In this document: in pieces, positions 58,910-64,000 of the stretch
How positions within the stretch are numbered: position 1 is the stretch's first letter
Layout of the letters: each line of letters opens with the position of its first letter
Origin: Aurantimonas manganoxydans SI85-9A1
GTDB taxonomy: Bacteria > Pseudomonadota > Alphaproteobacteria > Rhizobiales > Rhizobiaceae
Assembly (NCBI RefSeq): GCF_000153465.1
Contig: NZ_CH672387.1
Location: 3,158,932 to 3,222,931, forward strand
DNA: 64,000 nt
Direction: 5' to 3'
Notes under the pieces: generated by a model
The model's input: only the letters and a program-made list of their open reading frames with translations
Told to the model about the DNA's origin: nothing
The model's database searches: none
Position numbers and translations under genes: made by a program

Positions 58910-60703
58910 ATGGGTTATATGGACGCCTTCCTGACGGATTATTCCGCATTCATCGGCCTTGCGATCGTCGCATTGGTCTTCGTGGCGTTCGCCCTGGAAC
59001 TCTATCCGCCGGAGGTCATCGCCACGGGCGGCGCGGTCTCCTTCCTCGTCCTCGGCTATATCGAGGGCGACCAGTTCACCTCGGTGTTCCAGAACCCGGC
59101 GCCGATCACCATCGCCGCGATGTTCGTCCTGTCCGGCGCGCTGGTGCGAACCGGCACGCTGGAGGGGGCGGCCGGCTGGCTGGTCACCAGCGCCGAAAAG
59201 CGGCCACGCATCACCCTGGCGATCATGGGTATCGGGGTGCTCGTCGCCTCCGCCTTCATGAACAACACGCCGGTGGTCATCGTCTTCATCCCGATCATGA
59301 CCGAGCTGGCGCGCAAGATGGGCGTCGGCTCGACGAAGCTGTTGATCCCGCTGTCCTTCATGACCATCCTCGGCGGCACCTGCTCGCTGATCGGCACCTC
59401 GACCAACCTTCTGGTCGACGGCGTCGCGCGCGGCCAGGGACTGGAAGCGTTCTCGATCTTCGAGATCACCCCGATCGGAATCGTGACCGCGATCACCGGC
59501 ATCCTCTACCTTCTGTTCGTCGGCTCCAGACTGCTGCCCGACCGCACCTCCGCCGAAGACGTTCTCGGCGGCTCCGATGCCGACATGTATTTCACCGAGA
59601 TCGTCGTGCGCGAGGGCGCCAGCACCATCGGCAAGACGCTGGGCGAATCCGCCTCCTTCTCGGCGCGGGGCGTCCGCCCGGTGGCGATCCGGCGCGGCTC
59701 GGAGACCATCCGCAAGGGGATCGCCGAAGTGGTGATCCAGAAGGCCGACCGGGTGATCCTCTTCGCCTCGCCCGAGGAATTGCTGACCCTGCATTCCAAC
59801 GAGAATTTCCGCGTCGCGCGGGTCACCGCCGCGGCGGCCGAAGACGAGGAACGGGTCGTCGTCGAGGCCACCGTCGCGCCGCATCGCCGCGGCATCGGCC
59901 GCAAGATTTCCGAGCTCGTCGATATCTCCGGTTCGGGCGTGCATATTCTCGGCGTGCAGCGCCATCGCCACGTGCCCGGTCCCTCGCTGCACGACACCAA
60001 GCTGCGCCCGGCCGACCGCCTGCTGCTCGAAGGCCGGCCCGACGCCATCGCCCGCATCGCCGAATCCAACGATCTGATCGGCGTCGATCTCAGCGAGGCG
60101 CGCCCCTATCGCCGGCGTAAGGCGCCGCTGGCCATCGGCGCGCTGCTGGCAGTCGTGGTGCTCGCCGCCATGGGCATCGCCAGCATCCAGATCCTCGCCT
60201 TCGTCGCCATCGCGACACTGCTGCTGGTCCGGGTGCTGGATGCCGACGAGGCCTGGCGCTCGATCCACGGCGACATCCTGATCCTGATCTTCGCCATGCT
60301 GGCGATCGGCCTCGGCATGCAGAACGCCGGTGCGGTCGAGCTTCTGGTCGAGCTGGTCGAGCCGCTGCTGCAGGGGGCCTCACCCTTCCTGGTGCTGCTG
60401 ATCATCTATGCGATCTCGTCGGTTCTCACCGAGATCGTCACCAACAACGCGGTCGCCGTCGTCGTCACGCCGGTGGCGATCAGCCTGGCGACATCGCTGG
60501 GCATGGACCCGCGCGCGGCGGTGGTGGCGGTGATGTTCAGCGCCTCGGCGTCCTTCGCCACGCCGATCGGCTACCAGACCAACACGCTGGTCTATGCGGC
60601 CGGAAACTACCGCTTCACCGACTTCGTGAAGATCGGTGTGCCGATGAACGTCATCGTCGGGTTTACCACCTGCGTGGCGATCTACTTCTACTACGGCGTC
60701 TAG
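58910..60703 (+). CDS. SLC13-type anion transporter with RCK-C domains
   Basis: 597-aa membrane protein. Membrane block 1 (about 10-195) includes NNTPVVIVFIPIMTELARK and LIGTSTNLLVDGVARG, the CitMHS/SLC13 helix-hairpin signature with the SNT motif. A cytosolic insert (about 205-380) holds two TrkA-C (RCK-C) units (TEIVVREGASTIGKTLGE and RKISELVDISGSGVHILGVQR). Block 2 repeats the signature (TNNAVAVVVTPVAISLA, then ATPIGYQTNTLV). Members carry sulfate, dicarboxylates or phosphate. ATG at 58919 is an alternative start. The TAG stop shares CTAG with the stop of the convergent ppdK gene. Confidence 0.92.
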   Translation: MGYMDAFLTDYSAFIGLAIVALVFVAFALELYPPEVIATGGAVSFLVLGYIEGDQFTSVFQNPAPITIAAMFVLSGALVRTGTLEGAAGWLVTSAEKRPRITLAIMGIGVLVASAFMNNTPVVIVFIPIMTELARKMGVGSTKLLIPLSFMTILGGTCSLIGTSTNLLVDGVARGQGLEAFSIFEITPIGIVTAITGILYLLFVGSRLLPDRTSAEDVLGGSDADMYFTEIVVREGASTIGKTLGESASFSARGVRPVAIRRGSETIRKGIAEVVIQKADRVILFASPEELLTLHSNENFRVARVTAAAAEDEERVVVEATVAPHRRGIGRKISELVDISGSGVHILGVQRHRHVPGPSLHDTKLRPADRLLLEGRPDAIARIAESNDLIGVDLSEARPYRRRKAPLAIGALLAVVVLAAMGIASIQILAFVAIATLLLVRVLDADEAWRSIHGDILILIFAMLAIGLGMQNAGAVELLVELVEPLLQGASPFLVLLIIYAISSVLTEIVTNNAVAVVVTPVAISLATSLGMDPRAAVVAVMFSASASFATPIGYQTNTLVYAAGNYRFTDFVKIGVPMNVIVGFTTCVAIYFYYGV

Positions 60704-63363
60704 CGGCGGGCCCGGCCGCGCCGCGAGCGTTCGTCGCGGATGGTCGCCTGGGCCGCGGCGAGTCGCGCGATCGGCACGCGGAAGGGCGAACAGGAGACGT
60801 AGTCGAGCCCGGTCTGCTCGAAGAAGGCGATGGAGGCCGGATCGCCACCCTGCTCGCCGCAGACGCCGAGCGAAATGTCCGGCCGGGTGCGCCGCGCCTT
60901 CTCCACGGCCAGCGCGATCAGCTCGCCGACGCCCTCGACGTCGATGGTCTGGAAGGGATCGCGCTCGATGATGCCCTGGCGGACATAGGTCGACAGGAAA
61001 TTGCCGGCGTCGTCGCGCGAGATGCCGTAGACCGTCTGGGTCAGGTCGTTGGTGCCGAAGGAGAAGAAGTCGGCGATCTCCGCGATGGTATCGGCGCGCA
61101 CGATGGCGCGCGGCAACTCGATCATCGTGCCGACCGAATAGGTGATCTCGCAGCCGCGCTCGTCCATGACGAGGGCCGCGACCTTGTCGATGCGCCCCTT
61201 CACGAAGTCGAGTTCCTTGCGCAGACTGACCAGCGGCACCATGATTTCCGGCACCACCGCCTCGCCGGCCTTCTCACCGGCGTCGATGGCCGCCTCGAAG
61301 ATCGCCCGCGCCTGGGTCTCGACGATCTCCGGATAGGAGATCGCCAGCCGGCAGCCGCGATGGCCGAGCATCGGATTGAACTCCTGCAGGGCGGCAATGC
61401 GCTGGCGCACGACGGATTCGTCGACGCCCAGCATCGACGCCGTCTCGGCGATCTCGCCGTCGCTCTGGGGCAGGAATTCGTGCAGTGGCGGGTCGAGCAG
61501 GCGGATCGTCACCGGCAGGCCGGCCATGATCTCGAACAGTTCGGTGAAGTCGGAACGCTGAATCGGCAGCAGCTTTTCCAGCGCCGCGCGCCGGCCGGTC
61601 TCGTCGGAGGCGAGGATCATCTCGCGCATCGAGCGTACCCGGTCGCCTTCGAAGAACATGTGCTCGGTGCGGCAGAGCCCGATCCCCTCGGCCCCGAAGG
61701 CGCGCGCCGAGCGGGCCTCGATCGGGGTCTCGGTATTGGCCCTCACCCGCATGCGGCGGGCCCGGTCGGCGTAGTCCATCAGCGTCGCGAAATCGCCGGT
61801 CAGCGCCGGTCGCAGCAGCGGCACGGCCCCCTCGATCACCTCGCCGGAGGTGCCGTCGATGGTGATGGTGTCGCCCTCGCGCAGCACCTTGCCGGCGGCA
61901 TGCAGCGTGGCCGTGCCGGCATTGATGCGCAGCGCGCCGGCGCCGGTCACGCAGGGCCGGCCGATGCCGCGGGCGACAACCGCCGCGTGGCTGGTGGTGC
62001 CGCCACGGATGGTCAGGACGCCCTCGGCCACATGCATGCCGTGGATGTCTTCCGGATAGGTCTCGTTGCGCACGAGGATCACCGGCCGTTCCTCGTTGGC
62101 CAGTTCCTGGGCGCGCTCGGAGGTGAAGACGATCTCGCCCGTCGCCGCGCCCGGCGAGGCAGGCATGCCGCGGCCCAGTACGACGAGGTCGGAGGTCCGC
62201 TCGAAGGTCGGATGCAGCAATTCGTCGAGCGAATTCGGATCGATGCGCAGGATCGCCTCGGCCTCGTCGATCAGCCCCTCGTCGACGAACTGCACGGCGA
62301 TGCGGATCGCCTCCCCCGCCGTGCGCCGCGCCACCCGCGACTGCATCAGGAAGAGTTCGCCGTCGCCGACCATGAAGTCGACCTCGACGACATCGCCGAC
62401 ATGCGCCTCGATGCGGCGCACATGCTCGGTCAGTTCGGCCATGTCAGCGGGAAAGCGCTCGGCGTCGCCTGCCGACAGGGTTCCCAGATCGAGCACCGGC
62501 GGCTTCTCGCCGATCTCGCGCGCCCGCGGCGCCACCAGCCCGAATTCGCCCGACAAGCGGGATTCGCCGGTGGTTAGGTCGCGGGAGACGGCGCGCCCGG
62601 TGCCGGAATTGTGGTCGTGCTCGTTGAAGATCATCGCATGGGCGGTGATCGCCAGGCCGGCATTTTCGGGAATGCCCTGGATCAGCCGGTGCGACGTCGC
62701 CAGCGGGCTGCGCCAGGTCGCATAGGCGGCCTCGATGACGGCGGAGAGCTGTTCGAGCGGGGTCTGCGGCACGACGGCGCCGATCTCGGCGTCGAGATAG
62801 GTCTGGTAGCGCGCGATCAGCGCGCGCCAGCCGGCCCGGTCGCCCGGTTCCTCGGTCCAGCCCGCCTCGGCGGCTTCCGCGTCGGCGATGTCCTCGAACT
62901 CGGCCGGATCGACCGCCAGCACCAGATGGGCATAGCTTTCGATGAAGCGGCGATAGCTGCGATAGGCGAAGGCCGGGTCGTCCAGCTCGGCCGCGAGAAT
63001 ATCCACCGTGCGGTCGTTGAGGCCGACATCGAGCACCGATTCGGCCAGGCCCGGCATCTGGGCGCGGGCGCTGGTGCGCACGGCCAGGAGCAGCGGGCGC
63101 GTGTCGCCGTCGAAGCCCCGGCCGGTGACGCCCTCGAGCCATTCGATCGCCATGCGCAGATCGGCGCGCAGTTCCTGGGGCAGGCCGTCGCCGCCGCTCT
63201 GCACCTCGCGCCAGACCGAAGTGGCGAGGGTGAAGCCTGGCGGCACCGGCACGTCCAGCGACGCCAGCAGCGCCAGATTGGCACCCTTCAGCCCCAGGGC
63301 CTCGGACGCGTCGGCCGTGCGATCGGCCGCTCCGCGCCGGAATGTGAATATCCGTTTGGGCAT
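60700..63363 (-). CDS. ppdK: Pyruvate, phosphate dikinase
   Basis: 887 aa from ATG at 63361-63363, normal PPDK length. It interconverts pyruvate, ATP and Pi with PEP, AMP and PPi. The N-terminal ATP-grasp domain includes LAVRTSARAQMPGLAESVLDVGLND (about 93-116), somewhat altered from the usual SVRSGA text. The phosphohistidine domain has catalytic His459 (IRGGTTSHAAVV). The C-terminal PEP/pyruvate barrel has CRTEHMFF, FGTNDLTQTVYGISRDD and catalytic Cys near residue 858 (YVSCSPFRVPIARLAAAQ). The middle segment lacks the canonical GN/DDSGTG text (reads NEHDHNSGTG). Convergent with the anion transporter. Confidence 0.93.
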   Translation of the reverse strand: MPKRIFTFRRGAADRTADASEALGLKGANLALLASLDVPVPPGFTLATSVWREVQSGGDGLPQELRADLRMAIEWLEGVTGRGFDGDTRPLLLAVRTSARAQMPGLAESVLDVGLNDRTVDILAAELDDPAFAYRSYRRFIESYAHLVLAVDPAEFEDIADAEAAEAGWTEEPGDRAGWRALIARYQTYLDAEIGAVVPQTPLEQLSAVIEAAYATWRSPLATSHRLIQGIPENAGLAITAHAMIFNEHDHNSGTGRAVSRDLTTGESRLSGEFGLVAPRAREIGEKPPVLDLGTLSAGDAERFPADMAELTEHVRRIEAHVGDVVEVDFMVGDGELFLMQSRVARRTAGEAIRIAVQFVDEGLIDEAEAILRIDPNSLDELLHPTFERTSDLVVLGRGMPASPGAATGEIVFTSERAQELANEERPVILVRNETYPEDIHGMHVAEGVLTIRGGTTSHAAVVARGIGRPCVTGAGALRINAGTATLHAAGKVLREGDTITIDGTSGEVIEGAVPLLRPALTGDFATLMDYADRARRMRVRANTETPIEARSARAFGAEGIGLCRTEHMFFEGDRVRSMREMILASDETGRRAALEKLLPIQRSDFTELFEIMAGLPVTIRLLDPPLHEFLPQSDGEIAETASMLGVDESVVRQRIAALQEFNPMLGHRGCRLAISYPEIVETQARAIFEAAIDAGEKAGEAVVPEIMVPLVSLRKELDFVKGRIDKVAALVMDERGCEITYSVGTMIELPRAIVRADTIAEIADFFSFGTNDLTQTVYGISRDDAGNFLSTYVRQGIIERDPFQTIDVEGVGELIALAVEKARRTRPDISLGVCGEQGGDPASIAFFEQTGLDYVSCSPFRVPIARLAAAQATIRDERSRRGRARR

Positions 63364-63584
63364 CGAACGCGGTCGACCGTCCCCCTCGAGCTCGACGGGT
63401 CCTTTGCGGACCGCGTCACGTTTCTGGTCGGCGCGGCGTCTGCGCCTGCGCCTGCGGGGAGACGACGTCCGCCCCGCCACCGCGCGCCGCAAGCGGGAGC
63501 GGCAATCCCGCCGGTTCGCACCCCTCCCGCGAACCTTCGTTCATGTCTAGAAGAAATCCAATGCCCCGCCAATTGCTGCGACGC

Positions 63585-63620
63585 AAAAAAGCCCGCCGCG
63601 GCGGGGATGCCGCGGCGGGC
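63585..63620 (-). terminator. Rho-independent terminator of the DsbA-like gene
   Basis: Perfect 12-bp stem (63591-63602 with 63609-63620), loop GGGGAT, and A6 on the plus strand at 63585-63590, i.e. U6 in the minus-strand transcript. Confidence 0.9.
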
Positions 63621-63659
63621 CGGTCAGGCGAGGTCCAGCGAGGCTGGACGGCGCATGGC

Positions 63660-64000
63660 CTACATGCGGGCGCGGATGGCGGCCGCCATCTGCTCGGCGC
63701 TGAGCGCGCCGGAGAACTTGTCGCCATTGATGAAGAAGGTCGGGGTCGCGTTGACGCCGAATTCGTTCTGACCCTTCTGCTGGATCTCGACGATCTTCTC
63801 CTGCATCTCCTTGTCATTCAGGCAGCTGGTGAATTCGTCCTGGCTCATGCCGGCGAGCTTGGCAATCTTCAGGAGCGCGGCCGAGGCGTTGTCGGCGCGG
63901 GCCCAGTCATCCTGCTGGCTGAACAGCACATCGATCATCGCCGTGCGCTTGGCGTCGTCGCCGGTGCAGCGGGCCAGCATGAAGCCGGCGAGCGCGCGCG
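63660..64000 (-). CDS. DsbA-family thioredoxin-fold protein (3' part)
   Basis: The last 113 codons are in the window; the gene runs off the right edge. The visible part covers the helical insert (MLARCTGDDAKRTAMIDVLF, KLAGMSQDEFTSCLND) and the end of the thioredoxin fold with the cis-Pro loop GVNATPTFFINGDKFSG. It resembles the exported DsbA/ScsC-like proteins of alphaproteobacteria. The CxxC active site would lie outside the window. Followed by a strong terminator. Confidence 0.88.
   Translation of the reverse strand, partial: RALAGFMLARCTGDDAKRTAMIDVLFSQQDDWARADNASAALLKIAKLAGMSQDEFTSCLNDKEMQEKIVEIQQKGQNEFGVNATPTFFINGDKFSGALSAEQMAAAIRARM

Overview
The window looks like chromosomal DNA of a GC-rich alphaproteobacterium, most likely a member of the Hyphomicrobiales (Rhizobiales). 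The grounds are high third-position GC, several solute-binding-protein-dependent ABC operons, RpiR, GntR-FCD and LysR regulators with divergent targets, CHASE2-type cyclase and DUF1499, DUF3616 and DmdB-like acyl-CoA ligase genes, and one encoded tRNA-Gln(UUG). No species can be named from sequence alone. Very little is mobile: one intact-ended IS630 element and a decayed IS21 istA fragment.

Layout. 175-5405: RND efflux adaptor and pump with a TetR regulator behind them. 5571-14338: a GntR-FCD regulator diverging from a branched-chain-amino-acid-type ABC operon (binding protein, two permeases, two ATPases) that continues into SDR, BKACE and SDR genes, probably a beta-hydroxy/beta-keto acid catabolic unit. 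15064-24010: an RpiR regulator followed by an enolase-superfamily protein, a creatininase-family amidohydrolase, a complete dipeptide/oligopeptide-type ABC importer and a RidA protein. 24218-26600: exported FecR-like protein plus CHASE2-class III cyclase. 26742-28364: ABC-F ATPase. 28622-30446: AraC regulator diverging from an SDR that ends in a strong terminator. 30552-30845: IS21 istA relic. 31032-33982: Rrf2 regulator, thioredoxin-reductase-like flavoprotein and two methyltransferases. 34104-36170: LysR diverging from an SDR and a 4-oxalocrotonate-tautomerase-like protein. 36170-37221: IS630 element.

37478-47957 (minus strand) is the most striking block. It is a ten-gene operon read from a DeoR regulator through a BtpA/SgcQ protein, a sugar permease, an M42 (SgcX-like) metallohydrolase, an FGGY kinase, a sugar binding protein, a double ATPase, a second permease, DhaK and DhaL. 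The regulator + BtpA + M42 trio is the core of the poorly understood E. coli sgc locus. Here the PTS components are absent and an ABC importer plus kinases stand in their place. A perfect 16-bp palindrome lies directly before the regulator.

48394-52687: SLAC1/TehA-type transporter with a small upstream ORF, a pyridoxamine-oxidase-fold protein, a Tat-exported alpha/beta hydrolase with an aspartate nucleophile, and a divergent LysR. 53048-64000: tRNA-Gln, a DUF3616/metallo-beta-lactamase-fold pair, a DUF1499 membrane protein, an acyl-CoA ligase, a small acidic unknown protein, an SLC13-type anion transporter with RCK-C domains, pyruvate phosphate dikinase, and the 3' part of a DsbA-like gene with its terminator.

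A recurrent structural theme is that each of the three ABC binding-protein genes is followed by a strong GC-rich hairpin without a T tract before the next gene of its operon. This fits differential mRNA stability of binding protein versus membrane components. Product names rest on reading motifs by eye; no database search was available.
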